Of a DNA stretch of 64,000 bases, positions 19,471-28,835 are shown piece after piece (positions within the stretch are counted from its first letter, which is position 1; every line of letters starts with the position of its first letter). Position numbers and translations under genes: made by a program. Source of the DNA: Campylobacter canadensis (GTDB lineage: Bacteria; Campylobacterota; Campylobacteria; Campylobacterales; Campylobacteraceae). The stretch lies in contig NZ_CP035946.1 of the NCBI RefSeq assembly GCF_013177655.1, positions 248,001-312,000 on the forward strand, in the 5' to 3' direction. Under the pieces are notes generated by a model. The model was not told the DNA's origin. It did no database searches and was given only the letters and a program-made list of their open reading frames with translations.

Positions 19471-20208
19471 TTATAATTTTATTTCTTGTATAAGTTCTGA
19501 TTTATTTATATTGTTTGAAACTATAATTTTTATCTTATCTCCTACTTTTAAGGAATTATTTAAAGCATATTCACTATAAGGAGTTGCGCCAATGCTAATT
19601 AAAATATGCTTTGGTTGATTTTTAAAATAAGGCAATAGCTCTTCTAAAGAGGCTTCATTTTTTTGCTCATTTACATTCTTACAAATCCATTCTAGCAATT
19701 CATCAGCATAGCATAAATAATCTTTTACACTCTCTTTACTTCCATATTCGTATTCATTATTATCTTTATATACAAAAGAGCTAATGTTGTATTTTGCTAA
19801 ATCATCAAAATTTGTAAATTCTATGAAATTTCCACAAGCCTTTGAGCTAGTTGAGAAATTCTTTTTTTTGCTAATAAAATTTTCGTCTATTCTTAAACTA
19901 GCATCGTTAAATGCACAAAAATGTGTAACCTTTAATGAAGATAATAAATTGTTTTTATACTCTGCTTCGCATAAAAGCGCTAATTCTGCTTCTGCTTGGA
20001 GATTATCTTTATATGTAAGATAAGTGTTATCTACACAAAATCTATTTAAAAAACTATTACAATCTTTTGAATATATTACAAAAATTCCTTTTGGTTTATT
20101 TTTATCAACTTTTAAACTTTTAAAAAATTCTTCTTCTTTTGCTTGTTCTAAATGTTTTGCATAATTGCCAACTACGCCTAAAATTAAGCATTCTTTTAAA
20201 TCAATCAT
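19471..20208 (-). CDS. DUF5718-family protein
   Basis: A 245-residue soluble protein of unknown function. The segments LGVVGNYAKHLEQAKE near the start, KVTHFCAFNDASLR near residue 95 and ILISIGATPYSEYALN near residue 210 match my recollection of the DUF5718 family, which has a fold related to fumarylacetoacetate hydrolases; I could not search to confirm this. I take the ATG at 20208 as start because AAAGGA lies six bases before it; the GTG one codon upstream is too close. The start codon lies inside a perfect 13-bp inverted repeat (separate entry). In C. jejuni a similar protein also neighbours a HAD hydrolase, as far as I recall. Confidence 0.7.
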   Translation of the reverse strand: MIDLKECLILGVVGNYAKHLEQAKEEEFFKSLKVDKNKPKGIFVIYSKDCNSFLNRFCVDNTYLTYKDNLQAEAELALLCEAEYKNNLLSSLKVTHFCAFNDASLRIDENFISKKKNFSTSSKACGNFIEFTNFDDLAKYNISSFVYKDNNEYEYGSKESVKDYLCYADELLEWICKNVNEQKNEASLEELLPYFKNQPKHILISIGATPYSEYALNNSLKVGDKIKIIVSNNINKSELIQEIKL

Positions 20209-20236
20209 CACAAATCCTTTATAATTTGTGATGATT
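20203..20236 (-). promoter_or_regulatory. Inverted repeat enclosing the ribosome-binding site of the DUF5718 gene
   Basis: AATCATCACAAAT (20203-20215) and ATTTGTGATGATT (20224-20236) form a perfect 13-bp repeat with an 8-base loop. In the minus-strand transcript the loop holds the Shine-Dalgarno AAAGG and one arm holds the start codon. It could act as an RNA hairpin controlling translation, as an attenuator between the chemoreceptor and this gene, or as an operator. No U tract follows, so a plain terminator is less likely. Confidence 0.55.
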
Positions 20237-20254
20237 ATAACTAAACTTTGTTTT

Positions 20255-22228
20255 TTATTTGCTTATTAATTTTATTAATTCTTCATAAACTTTAATTTTT
20301 TCAAGCTCTTTATCTAACTCAAGTCCAGCTTTACCTTTTTTGCTAAGTTCTTGTGCGATTTTATTCCCATCATTTACTAGGTCTTTAATTAGATTTGAAA
20401 TATTGCTTGTAGCGTTATTTACATCAAGCATATTTTTTGAAGTTGCTTTTATGTTATGGTTAATATTTTGAACAGTTTGTTCAACCAACATAACAGCACT
20501 TTTTGTTTCTTTTAAAGAACTTTGTGTTTTTTCAGCAAGATTTCTAACCTCATCAGCCACAACAGCAAATCCACGCCCAAATTCTCCAGCTCTAGCTGCT
20601 TCAATAGCTGCGTTTAAGGCTAGTAAATTAGTTTGGTCGGCAACATCAGAAATAATTTCAAAAATTCTCGTAAGATTATCAATATTTTTAAGCAGTTGTT
20701 CAATATCTTGCTCAACATTCATACTATCGCTACCATCTTGTAAGCTTTTGCTTAAATAATTTGAAAAAGTATTAAAATTATCACCAACCTGACTTAATTT
20801 GTTTTGAACTAAAGCAAATTCATTTGTTGCGCCTTGCAGTGTTTGAGATACACTAGAAATAACAGGAATAGATGATTTTAATTGGTTTAACATAGTTGTG
20901 TTTATACTATTTAGTAGTTGCATTTGCTTTAATTGCCTTGATAAAAAATATGCAACAAAGGCACTATATCTTTGCACGAAAGTATCTTTAAAATAATCGC
21001 TTACTTCTTTTTCACTTTTATAAAAAAAGACTGCTGTTAGTGTTTCATTGATATTAATTCCTAAAAGTTCTCCAAAGGTTGAAAAACCAACAGTAGGAAA
21101 AGAATTAAAATAATTCATATTTTGTAAATTATCAATATTGTGTAATCTTCTTAAAATGCAATCATTAAATATTGCTCCTAGTGGTTCTGGTTTGTTTCTT
21201 TTAAAGTTTTCATAATCTTTTAATGTGCTTTGTAAAAAGTCAGTTCTTTGAATTAAAATTAATTCTTCAGCACTAGCAACATCGCAATATAAATATATAA
21301 TTTTATTTGTATAATCAATATTTGCAATCGCTCTTGTGTAAATTTCGTTATTAACTTTAATACCAAAAGAATAATTTTGCATTATTTTTTCAAGATTAGA
21401 AATATCACATTTAAAGTGATTGCATAAAGCATCAATAACATTTATTGCTCTATTATTGCTTTCATCTAAAAATTCTTTTATACTTCTTTTTGAAACATCT
21501 GCTTGTAAAACAATGAATTTTTTATTTGTAGTATTAAAATTTTGTGATTTAAAAATTCCATAGTGATAATTTTTACTAAGTTTAATATAAACGCTAACTG
21601 CACAAGCTTGAACCACTCTTTGATTGTTGTAAATATAGGTATTTTTAAAATCAAGCTTTCCGCCAGCAGAACCACCTACAAATAAGCAAGGAATATTAGC
21701 TGCATTATAAACTGCTTGCATAAAAAAGCTCTCACTTGCACTAAGCCCATCAATTAATGTATATGCAATAGTATTTGCAGAAGATATTTTAAATGGAAAA
21801 TGTATTTTTTTTAATTGCTCTTCAATATAGTTTATTCTTTCATTTACATTGTTTTTATTTAATCCTAAATCTATTGTGCTTACAAAGCAATCTTCAATCA
21901 TTTTGCTAGAAAAAATCATCATAGCAACTTCATCGCCTTGCTCACTATTTGCATAAAAATGCTTAGTAGCAATGTTGTTATCCATAGAGCATAAAACACC
22001 AGCAGAAGAAGCAATTAATAAAACACAATTATTTGGTAGTAAAGATTTTAATTTTGAGCTTAATAAATGTACATCAACATTAGGTTTAGAATAAGCTAAA
22101 ACAAGTTTTGCATCAATTATTTTATTAAGGTCTTTTAAATTAAAATCTAAAGAAGAAACTTTAGAATACAAGCTTAAAATATCTTGTTTATTATCTATGT
22201 TTATATTTTTATCTTTTTTAAAAAACAT
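20255..22228 (-). CDS. Soluble FIST-domain methyl-accepting chemotaxis protein
   Basis: A 657-residue chemoreceptor without any membrane segment, so probably cytoplasmic. Residues about 35-230 look like a FIST N-terminal domain ([34 protein letters not shown]) and about 230-425 like a FIST_C domain ([22 protein letters not shown]). The C-terminal 200 residues are the MCP signalling hairpin with the conserved tip [20 protein letters not shown] followed by [23 protein letters not shown] domains are thought to bind small ligands such as amino acids. I place the start at the ATG at 22228, five bases after AGGAG; the upstream GTG at 22234 abuts the SD. No C-terminal methylation pentapeptide is seen. 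Confidence 0.85.
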   Translation of the reverse strand: MFFKKDKNINIDNKQDILSLYSKVSSLDFNLKDLNKIIDAKLVLAYSKPNVDVHLLSSKLKSLLPNNCVLLIASSAGVLCSMDNNIATKHFYANSEQGDEVAMMIFSSKMIEDCFVSTIDLGLNKNNVNERINYIEEQLKKIHFPFKISSANTIAYTLIDGLSASESFFMQAVYNAANIPCLFVGGSAGGKLDFKNTYIYNNQRVVQACAVSVYIKLSKNYHYGIFKSQNFNTTNKKFIVLQADVSKRSIKEFLDESNNRAINVIDALCNHFKCDISNLEKIMQNYSFGIKVNNEIYTRAIANIDYTNKIIYLYCDVASAEELILIQRTDFLQSTLKDYENFKRNKPEPLGAIFNDCILRRLHNIDNLQNMNYFNSFPTVGFSTFGELLGININETLTAVFFYKSEKEVSDYFKDTFVQRYSAFVAYFLSRQLKQMQLLNSINTTMLNQLKSSIPVISSVSQTLQGATNEFALVQNKLSQVGDNFNTFSNYLSKSLQDGSDSMNVEQDIEQLLKNIDNLTRIFEIISDVADQTNLLALNAAIEAARAGEFGRGFAVVADEVRNLAEKTQSSLKETKSAVMLVEQTVQNINHNIKATSKNMLDVNNATSNISNLIKDLVNDGNKIAQELSKKGKAGLELDKELEKIKVYEELIKLISK

Positions 22229-22256
22229 TTTCACTCCTATTTTAAAAAAGATATAA

Positions 22257-22292
22257 TTTTATTGTGCTTTTTTTTATAAAAACACAATAAAA
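22257..22292 (-). terminator. Possible terminator after the DASS transporter gene
   Basis: Inverted repeat TTTTATTGTG (22257-22266) and CACAATAAAA (22283-22292) lies between the transporter stop and the chemoreceptor start, with a T-rich stretch downstream on the minus strand. The low GC content of the stem makes this uncertain. Confidence 0.5.
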
Positions 22293-22317
22293 AATATATA
22301 AAAACTAATAATACTTT

Positions 22318-23784
22318 TTAATAAATTCCAAGAAATTTAAGCCATAAAAGTCCAGCACTTGCAAAGATGATTTGATTTATTAAACTTACAAAAAAACCAA
22401 CCTTCCACCAAGTTGCAGTAGGAACATATCCAGAACCATACAAAATAGGAGCTTTTGCGTGAGTGTATTGAGTTAGCGAACAAGATAAATGACAAGAAAA
22501 TGCAAACATAAATGCAGCTGCTAAAGGTGGTACATTTAAAGATATTGCAACCGTTAAAAACACGCTATAAGTTGCTAAAACTTTAGCATTTCCACTAGCA
22601 AAAAAGTAGTGAATATAAATAAAAATAGCATTTAAAATAATTAAAATCACACTCCAATGTACCCCAGTTAATGATTCTTTTAAAACAGAACTAATACAAA
22701 AACCAAGATAATCAACAAAACCTGTATTTTTTACTTGCGCTGCTAGCATTAATAAGGCTGCAAACCAAATTAATGTATCATAAGCACTGCTTTCTTTTTT
22801 TACATCATCCCAGCTTAAAACCTTAGTTAATAATAATATACTAAGCCCTAATAATGCCGTTGTAGTAGCATCTACACCCAAGCTTTTTCCAAAAATCCAA
22901 AGTATTAATAAAAAAATCATAGTAGCGCATAAAATTAATTCATCTTTTGTAATTTTTCCTAATTTTATTAATTCTTCTTTTGCATATTGAGAAGCTAGTG
23001 GAGTTTTTTTAAGTTCTGGTTTTGCTAACACATATACAACAAAAGGTAATAAAATAAGCCCAATAATAGTTGGAACACTAGCTGCTTTAAACCACTCAAG
23101 CCAAGAAATATGATGCCCTGTAATTCCAGCTGCAAGTCCTATTACAACTAAGTTAATACTGCTTGCTGTAACAAACAAATTCGCCGTTAGGTCGTTTGAA
23201 TTACCAATAAAACTCATAAGATAAGTACCTAATTTTTTAGGGTTATTTTCAGGTGTACTTTCGTATTGTCTTGCTAAAGAATTTGCAATAGGATACACAA
23301 TACCACCGCATCTTGCTGTGTTTGATGGTGTTCCAGGTGCTATTATTAAATCACTAAACATAAGTCCATAAGCAAGTCCTATTGGGCTTTTTCCAAAGAT
23401 TTTTATCATATACAAAGCAATTCTTTTGCCAAGTCCTGTTTTTAAAAAGCCTCTAGCTATTAAATAAGCAACAACAATTAACCAAATAGTAGAGTTATTT
23501 ATATTTGATAAAGCTAATTTTATACTTTCTTTTGAACTTGCAACATTGGTTGGATTTATTAACGCAAATAAGGCAATACTAATAAGCCCAATAGCGCCAA
23601 TTGGCATAACACCAGCAATAATACAAGCAATAACACTAATAAAAAATACTGCTGTGTGATAAGCTTGAATACTTAAAGTATTTGAACCTTTAACATAATT
23701 TGCATCTATTGTTAGCACAGGAAATAAGTATAAAATACTTGCTATTATTAGTATGATGAATAATCTTGTATATTTAATATTCAT
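22318..23784 (-). CDS. DASS-family dicarboxylate/tricarboxylate transporter
   Basis: Inner-membrane anion transporter of the divalent anion:sodium symporter (SLC13/CitT) type, 488 residues with about 11-12 membrane helices. The two substrate-loop signatures are seen as APGTPSNTARCGGI (about residue 148) and FIGNSNDLTANLFVTASSIN (about 192), and a third near SGNAKVLATYS (about 393). Members move malate, oxoglutarate, citrate, tartrate or aconitate-type acids. Its start overlaps the end of the PrpF-like gene by 4 bp, so the two are translationally coupled and probably handle one substrate. Confidence 0.88.
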   Translation of the reverse strand: MNIKYTRLFIILIIASILYLFPVLTIDANYVKGSNTLSIQAYHTAVFFISVIACIIAGVMPIGAIGLISIALFALINPTNVASSKESIKLALSNINNSTIWLIVVAYLIARGFLKTGLGKRIALYMIKIFGKSPIGLAYGLMFSDLIIAPGTPSNTARCGGIVYPIANSLARQYESTPENNPKKLGTYLMSFIGNSNDLTANLFVTASSINLVVIGLAAGITGHHISWLEWFKAASVPTIIGLILLPFVVYVLAKPELKKTPLASQYAKEELIKLGKITKDELILCATMIFLLILWIFGKSLGVDATTTALLGLSILLLTKVLSWDDVKKESSAYDTLIWFAALLMLAAQVKNTGFVDYLGFCISSVLKESLTGVHWSVILIILNAIFIYIHYFFASGNAKVLATYSVFLTVAISLNVPPLAAAFMFAFSCHLSCSLTQYTHAKAPILYGSGYVPTATWWKVGFFVSLINQIIFASAGLLWLKFLGIY

Positions 23785-24896
23785 AATATAGCCCTTATAA
23801 AATTACTTTTTGTATAAATAAAGCCTTTCATTAATCTTCTTGCCGTTCTTGTTATTTTTACTTCATTATCTAAAACTTCACATTCAATAATTCCGCTTGG
23901 ATGAGATATTTTTAAAATATTTGACTCGCAATTTTTTAGATGTTTATAAACTAAAGTATCTTTTAATTTGCTAGCCATTGCAATGCACACTGTGCCAGTA
24001 ATAGCTATTGCTTGATGGGGCTTTTGCATACTCATCATTCTTATTGCTACATTACTATCGTGTTTTGTTATTAATTGCCCGTTCATATCTAAATAATCAT
24101 AAGAAAAATCAACTAAGGCTGCTTTTGGTACAGCAGGATTTTTATAAGTTGCTTCTTTGCGGTTTGCTAAGCCTAAAATTTCACTTGCAATTGAGCGTAT
24201 TTCTTCAATTTTATCTAATTCTTCTTGAGAAATTTCATCATAAAGCATATTTTTTAAGACATCTCTTGCTTGGATAAATACAAGTGCAGCCCCAGCATCA
24301 ATTATGCTAATTTGTATTTGACCAAATGAAGTTTGTATTGTTTGAATTTGTTTTTTAGTAGGTAATAAACCTTTACCTAATGAGCCTTCAGGGTTTAAAA
24401 AAGATATTTCTATTTTACTAGCACTTCCTGGTACGCCTGCTATTTGATGATTTCCTTCTTCATCAAAAAGATTATCTTTGATTTTAAAACGAGACTTAAT
24501 GTATTTTTTCGTATTTGTATTAAAAATTCTAAGGCAAATATGATTTTCATCGCATTCATCTTTAAAAAGCATTTCATCTTTTATTAAACCGCTATCGTAA
24601 GCAAAAGGTCCAACGCAAGATGAGATATTGCCACAATTGCTTTTGTAATCTACTACATTTTTATCAATTGCAACTTGTGCAAAAGTATAATTTATACAAT
24701 CATCTGCAGCGCTAATTATGGCTACTTTTGAAGTAAGCGAATTTGCTCCACCCATTCCATCAATTTGTTTTGTATATCCGCCCATTGCTTCACATAAAAA
24801 ATCATCCCATCTTGATTTTTCAGGCAAATCTCTTTCTAAAAAGCATAAGGCCTTTGAAGTACCACCTCTATACACGCTACAATTAAATTCTTTCAT
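23781..24896 (-). CDS. PrpF-family isomerase/tautomerase
   Basis: A 371-residue protein of the PrpF (DUF453, diaminopimelate-epimerase-like) family. The N-terminal FNCSVYRGGTSKALCF, the catalytic-cysteine region YKSNCGNISSCVGPFA (about residue 90) and the C-terminal ISHPSGIIECEV (about 335) are all typical. Known members isomerise 2-methylaconitate, trans-aconitate or 4-oxalomesaconate, moving a double bond in a tricarboxylic acid. No prpB/prpC genes are present here. Coupling to the DASS transporter suggests uptake and isomerisation of an aconitate-like acid. The start is preceded by AAGGAGGA. Confidence 0.82.
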   Translation of the reverse strand: MKEFNCSVYRGGTSKALCFLERDLPEKSRWDDFLCEAMGGYTKQIDGMGGANSLTSKVAIISAADDCINYTFAQVAIDKNVVDYKSNCGNISSCVGPFAYDSGLIKDEMLFKDECDENHICLRIFNTNTKKYIKSRFKIKDNLFDEEGNHQIAGVPGSASKIEISFLNPEGSLGKGLLPTKKQIQTIQTSFGQIQISIIDAGAALVFIQARDVLKNMLYDEISQEELDKIEEIRSIASEILGLANRKEATYKNPAVPKAALVDFSYDYLDMNGQLITKHDSNVAIRMMSMQKPHQAIAITGTVCIAMASKLKDTLVYKHLKNCESNILKISHPSGIIECEVLDNEVKITRTARRLMKGFIYTKSNFIRAIL

Positions 24897-25076
24897 ATTC
24901 TCCTCCTTAAAATATTAAAAAGTTAGCATTTATTATATATTTTATAAATATAAAATTATTGTTATCTTAATAAAAGCTAAGAAAAGTGTTACATTTTTAC
25001 ACATTTTTAAAAAAATCCATTAAAAAACAAGTTATAAAAAGAAAAATCAAATATCATTTTACAAAGAATATAAGGA

Positions 25077-26429
25077 GTGAAAATGGATATCTTTTTAGCC
25101 TTGCTAGGCTTTATTGGTTTAGGACTTATTGTGTATTTGCTTTTAAAAGAATACACAAGCCCTGCATTAGCTTTTATTAGCGTTAGTCTTATTTGTGCTT
25201 GTATTTTATTGCTTATGCAAAAACTTGGTTTTAATGTAGGCGAAAGTTTGGGTGTAAAGGGTGGGGAATTTAATTTAAAAATATTAAAAACTCTTATAAA
25301 AGATGGGGTAAAAAGCGTTAGCGATACGGCAGCTTTATTTGTTTTTTCAATATTGTTTTTTTCTGTTTTAAATGCGAGTGGTTTTTTTACAAGGATTATT
25401 AATTTTTTACTTTCTAAAATGAGTGCAAATGTTTATAAAGTAACAATATTAACAGTTTTTATAGCAAGTTTAGTGCATTTAGATGGAAGTGGAGCGGCCA
25501 CATTTTTAATTGTAGTTCCTGCATTATTACCTATTTATGAAAGATTAAATATGAAAGCTTCATCTTTATTGTTAATTTGTGCTGCTTCAATGGGTATTAT
25601 GAATGTTTTGCCATGGGGCGGACCTACGCTAAGAGCAGCAAGTAATATTCAAATGGAAGCAAATACTCTTTATTTTATGCTTTATCCTATTCAAATTATT
25701 GGACTTATTTTAGCACTAGCATTAGCAATAATCATTGCAAGGATTGAGATTAAAAGAGGCGCAGGAAATGTTAATTTAGATAATATAAATCTAAGCGTAA
25801 AAGAAAGTGAATTTGAAAACAATAAATTCTTTTTTGCAAATATGTTTATTTTATTTTTTGTTATTGGACTTTTAATTAGTGGAGCTTTACCAAGTTATGT
25901 GTGTTTTATGGTTGGGCTTTGCATTATTTTACCACTTAATTATCCTAATTTAAAAATAGCAAAAAAAGTTTTAGATTCATCAAGTTCTAGTGCTATTATG
26001 ATGTATATTACCTTGCTTGGAGCGGGGATTTTAATAGGAATTTTTGAAAAAAGTGGCATTATGAATAAAATGGGCGCTTTAATACTTAATTATCTACCAT
26101 CTTATATGGGTGCTTACATTCCTATGATGGTTGGTATTTTGGCTGTACCTATGGCGATTATTTTTTGTACAGATTCTTATTTTTATGGCGTAATGCCTAT
26201 CGTTTTAAGCGTTACAAAGGCTTTTGGTATTGAGCCTAGCGTTATTGCTATAATAATGGTTGTTGCTAGAAATTGTGCTACTTTTATAAGTCCTGTTGTA
26301 CCTGCAACCTTGCTTGGTTGTGGCTTGGCAAATGTTAGCATTAAAGAGCATATTAAAACTAGCTTTTTTTATATTTGGGGAATTAGTATTATTTGTTTAG
26401 TTTTTGCAAAATTTATTAATATAATTTAA
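25077..26429 (+). CDS. CitMHS-family citrate-type transporter
   Basis: An inner-membrane transporter of 450 residues and about 11-12 helices. The stretch LVHLDGSGAATFLIVVPALLP (about residues 135-155) followed by IYERLNM is the most characteristic block of the CitMHS family, whose Bacillus members import citrate complexed with a divalent metal. A second block is IIMVVARNCATFISPVVPAT (about 400). The ATG at 25083 is an alternative only if the first codon is skipped; the ATG used, at 25083 in base terms ATGGATATC, and the listed start GTG at 25077 differ by two codons, with AAGGAG favouring the ATG. It is divergent from the PrpF gene across 180 bp. Confidence 0.8.
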   Translation: MKMDIFLALLGFIGLGLIVYLLLKEYTSPALAFISVSLICACILLLMQKLGFNVGESLGVKGGEFNLKILKTLIKDGVKSVSDTAALFVFSILFFSVLNASGFFTRIINFLLSKMSANVYKVTILTVFIASLVHLDGSGAATFLIVVPALLPIYERLNMKASSLLLICAASMGIMNVLPWGGPTLRAASNIQMEANTLYFMLYPIQIIGLILALALAIIIARIEIKRGAGNVNLDNINLSVKESEFENNKFFFANMFILFFVIGLLISGALPSYVCFMVGLCIILPLNYPNLKIAKKVLDSSSSSAIMMYITLLGAGILIGIFEKSGIMNKMGALILNYLPSYMGAYIPMMVGILAVPMAIIFCTDSYFYGVMPIVLSVTKAFGIEPSVIAIIMVVARNCATFISPVVPATLLGCGLANVSIKEHIKTSFFYIWGISIICLVFAKFINII

Positions 26430-26456
26430 TTTTATCTCTTTAATAGAGATAAAATT
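26428..26456. terminator. Bidirectional terminator between the CitMHS gene and bcp
   Basis: AATTTTATCTC and GAGATAAAATT form an 11-bp perfect stem with a 7-base loop. It overlaps the stop codons of both convergent genes and gives a T-rich 3' side in either direction. Confidence 0.75.
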
Positions 26457-26886
26457 ATAAAAGTTCTTTTGCTAATTTAGCAGCAATTGTACTTGCTTTA
26501 TGATTTTTATATTCTTTAATTATTTGACCTTTTTCATCTATTACAAAGCTGCTTCTAATTAGCCCTTCGTATTCTTTGCCATAATTTTTCTTAATACCCC
26601 AAGCGTTAAATTGCTTAGCTACTTCTTTATTGATATCACTTAGTAATATTTGATTTAACTTGTATTCTTCTTTAAATTTTGCTAATTTTTCAACACTATC
26701 AGGGCTAATTCCTATTAAAACATAGCCTTTTTTTAAAAATTCATCATAATTTTGGCTTAATTCACAGTTTTGTTTAGTGCAACCTGGTGTAAAAGCTCTT
26801 GGATAAAAAAATAAAATTACTTTTTTTCCTAAAAAATCACTTAAATTAATATTAACTCCATCTTGATTTTGCAATGTAAAATCCAT
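26455..26886 (-). CDS. bcp: Bcp-type thioredoxin-dependent peroxiredoxin
   Basis: Thiol peroxidase that reduces hydroperoxides in the cytoplasm. The peroxidatic Cys36 and the resolving Cys41, five residues on, lie in FTPGCTKQNC, the arrangement of the Bcp/PrxQ subgroup. A conserved Arg lies in GLIRSSFVIDEKG (about residue 108). Length 143 is usual (about 150). A single gene: the cupin gene upstream ends 36 bp away on the same strand. Confidence 0.93.
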   Translation of the reverse strand: MDFTLQNQDGVNINLSDFLGKKVILFFYPRAFTPGCTKQNCELSQNYDEFLKKGYVLIGISPDSVEKLAKFKEEYKLNQILLSDINKEVAKQFNAWGIKKNYGKEYEGLIRSSFVIDEKGQIIKEYKNHKASTIAAKLAKELL

Positions 26887-26922
26887 TTAAACTCCTAATT
26901 TTGATTTGTTTAATGATAATAT

Positions 26923-27273
26923 TTATTGCTTAATCTTTACACTACACACCCTTGAAAAAGTATCATTTTTAAATAAGCTTAATCTTATTATTGAATTATC
27001 TTTTGCTATTAAACTATGAGCGATATTTGCTTTTACTCTAATGCAATCAAATTCTTTTAAATTATTTGCTTTATTATCTATTATGAAATCAATTTCACCT
27101 TTTAAAACTTGTACTATTATAGGTGCTGGTGCGCTATGTTCTTGCATCATTGAGCCTTTTGGCATTAGAATTTGTATTTCTTTAGAATAAGAATCATTAA
27201 AAATTGCTTGAACCTTAAATTCATTAATATCTGCATTAAAACTTGTTACTTCGTATTTATTTTCAAACGACAT
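26923..27273 (-). CDS. Small cupin-domain protein
   Basis: A 116-residue single-domain beta-barrel protein. The cupin core is seen as PKGSMMQEHSAPAPIIVQVLKGEI (glycine-containing motif 1 with one His, about residue 44) and a second half around DCIRVKANIAHSLIAKDNS (about 80). Only one metal-ligand histidine of motif 1 and one of motif 2 are obvious, so metal binding is uncertain. It is probably co-transcribed with bcp. Confidence 0.7.
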   Translation of the reverse strand: MSFENKYEVTSFNADINEFKVQAIFNDSYSKEIQILMPKGSMMQEHSAPAPIIVQVLKGEIDFIIDNKANNLKEFDCIRVKANIAHSLIAKDNSIIRLSLFKNDTFSRVCSVKIKQ

Positions 27274-27421
27274 ATTTTCTCCTTTTTTTTATTTTTTCTA
27301 AAAAAGAATAATTATTTTTTGATTAAGGTCAAAAATATAAAAAAAATTTAAATTTAAAAAATATTTTAAAAATACTTAAAAAGCAAAAATATAATGAATT
27401 AAATAAGTTTAAAGGAAAAAT

Positions 27422-28282
27422 ATGTTTAAACAATATTTTTTATTATTTGCAATTATTTTTAATTTACATGCATTATCTTTAATATATCCAACAACGCAAA
27501 GTATTGAAGATATAGATATTTCAGAATATTTAGCTAGTGAAAAATTAGTTGGTTTAAGAGGCTATTGGGATGGTGAAAAATTACTTGATTCAAATGGTTT
27601 AGCTTATAGCGTTCCAAAAGAATTTATAAAAGATTTTCCACCTTTTGAACTTGATGGTGAGCTTTATTGTCATACTCGTTTTGATAATATTATGAAAGAT
27701 GTTTATTCTTCTAAATTCAATTGTGTTAAATTGTATGTTTTTGAAGTGCCAAATCAAAAAGGTTCTTTAATTGATAGATTAAAGGTTTTAGATAATTATT
27801 TAAAAGAGCATCCAAATGATAATATAGTAATTTTAAAACAAAAGCGTTTTAAAGATAAATCAGCGTTAATGCAATATTACAATGAATTAATTGCTTCTGG
27901 CTCAAGGGGTATTATTTTGCACAAGATTGATGAAAATTACACAACAACAATGGGTGATGTAATGATAAAATTAGAACCTGATTATGAAAGTTATTGCATA
28001 TTATCTAATTATATTTTTGATAAAGATAATAACTTAAAAGCCTATGTATGTAAATTCTTTTTACACAATGCAGTTAGAGGGGTTAGGGGTAAAGAGCAAT
28101 TTCAACCCTTTAGTGAAAGTGAAAAAAATTATATAAATATTGTTATTGATAATAATATTCCACAAGAATATTTACAAAATCCACCTAGCATAGGTACAAA
28201 AATTAGATTTTCTTATAAAAAATTAGATGATAGTGCCTATCCTATTGATAGCAAGTTTTTAAGATTTGAAGCTTTTTATTAA
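27422..28282 (+). CDS. Secreted ATP-dependent DNA ligase-like protein with altered catalytic motifs
   Basis: A 286-residue protein with a signal peptide (about residues 1-19) and the layout of the small periplasmic LigE-type ligases: nucleotidyltransferase core plus C-terminal OB fold. Motif I is EKLVGLRG, with the adenylated Lys41 and Arg46 kept but Val43 in place of the Asp of KxDGxR. Motif III FELDGEL keeps Glu80. Motif IIIa is VFEVPN where VFD is usual. Motif IV is SGSRGIILHK with Arg162 where a Glu is expected. Motif V is IKLEP, Glu185 replacing the second Lys. The end, PPSIGTKIRF...FLRFEAFY, fits the ligase OB fold. It may be inactive or bind DNA only. AAAGGA precedes the ATG. Confidence 0.75.
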   Translation: MFKQYFLLFAIIFNLHALSLIYPTTQSIEDIDISEYLASEKLVGLRGYWDGEKLLDSNGLAYSVPKEFIKDFPPFELDGELYCHTRFDNIMKDVYSSKFNCVKLYVFEVPNQKGSLIDRLKVLDNYLKEHPNDNIVILKQKRFKDKSALMQYYNELIASGSRGIILHKIDENYTTTMGDVMIKLEPDYESYCILSNYIFDKDNNLKAYVCKFFLHNAVRGVRGKEQFQPFSESEKNYINIVIDNNIPQEYLQNPPSIGTKIRFSYKKLDDSAYPIDSKFLRFEAFY

Positions 28283-28292
28283 TTTAAAAAGC

Positions 28293-28835
28293 TCATTTTC
28301 TTTTTATTTTTTTAAAGAAGGTGGATATTTTTTTACATTTATATTTAAAAAATATTATAGCGATTGCAAGTATTATAAAAAGCCCAGCAATCATAAATGT
28401 AATTTCTTTTTGCTTTACATCAAAAATTGTATTAAAAGAATCAACAGCAGGAATAAGAGAAAATATCGTAATTATTATTATTAGCCATTCAAATAATGTG
28501 CTATGATTTATTTTATTTTCTTCAATATTAATTTGTGCCATTTTTGCTATGTCTTTAATTTGTTCTTTTAATTCATTTTTAATTTCTTTTACTTTATAAA
28601 AAGTTGCAATCATTTCATAAATATCATAAAGTTCGTATCTATTATATTTAACTGGATTATTAAAAAAATGTTTAATTTCAAATTCTAAAACCTTTGTTCT
28701 AATTTTTAAATAATCTTTATCTTTATTACAATTTGCAGCTTCGTTTATAAAATTTATACATTTGTTTAAGTAAGTAAGAACTAATAAATAATTAATTAGT
28801 ATTTTTTTCTTTGTGCTGCAAAAGGAGAAAAGCAA
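28293..28835 (-). CDS. Membrane protein, 3' part of a gene split at an A7 run
   Basis: A 180-residue frame whose first codon would be a TTG. The N-terminal half is helical and Lys/Asn-rich. Residues about 110-165 form two membrane helices (LFEWLIIIITIFSLIPAV and ITFMIAGLFIILAIAIIFF) with a basic tail. Its true beginning is probably upstream in the other frame: a -1 shift in the A7 run at 28802-28808 fuses the 168-residue protein upstream to this one, giving a single product of about 335 residues. GAGGA precedes the TTG, so re-initiation is also possible. I recognise no family. Confidence 0.55.
   Translation of the reverse strand: MLFSFCSTKKKILINYLLVLTYLNKCINFINEAANCNKDKDYLKIRTKVLEFEIKHFFNNPVKYNRYELYDIYEMIATFYKVKEIKNELKEQIKDIAKMAQINIEENKINHSTLFEWLIIIITIFSLIPAVDSFNTIFDVKQKEITFMIAGLFIILAIAIIFFKYKCKKISTFFKKIKRK

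Noticed and set aside
26923-27273. Cupin as a metal-dependent dioxygenase
   Set aside because: The histidine set needed for a metal site is incomplete; only the fold is supported.
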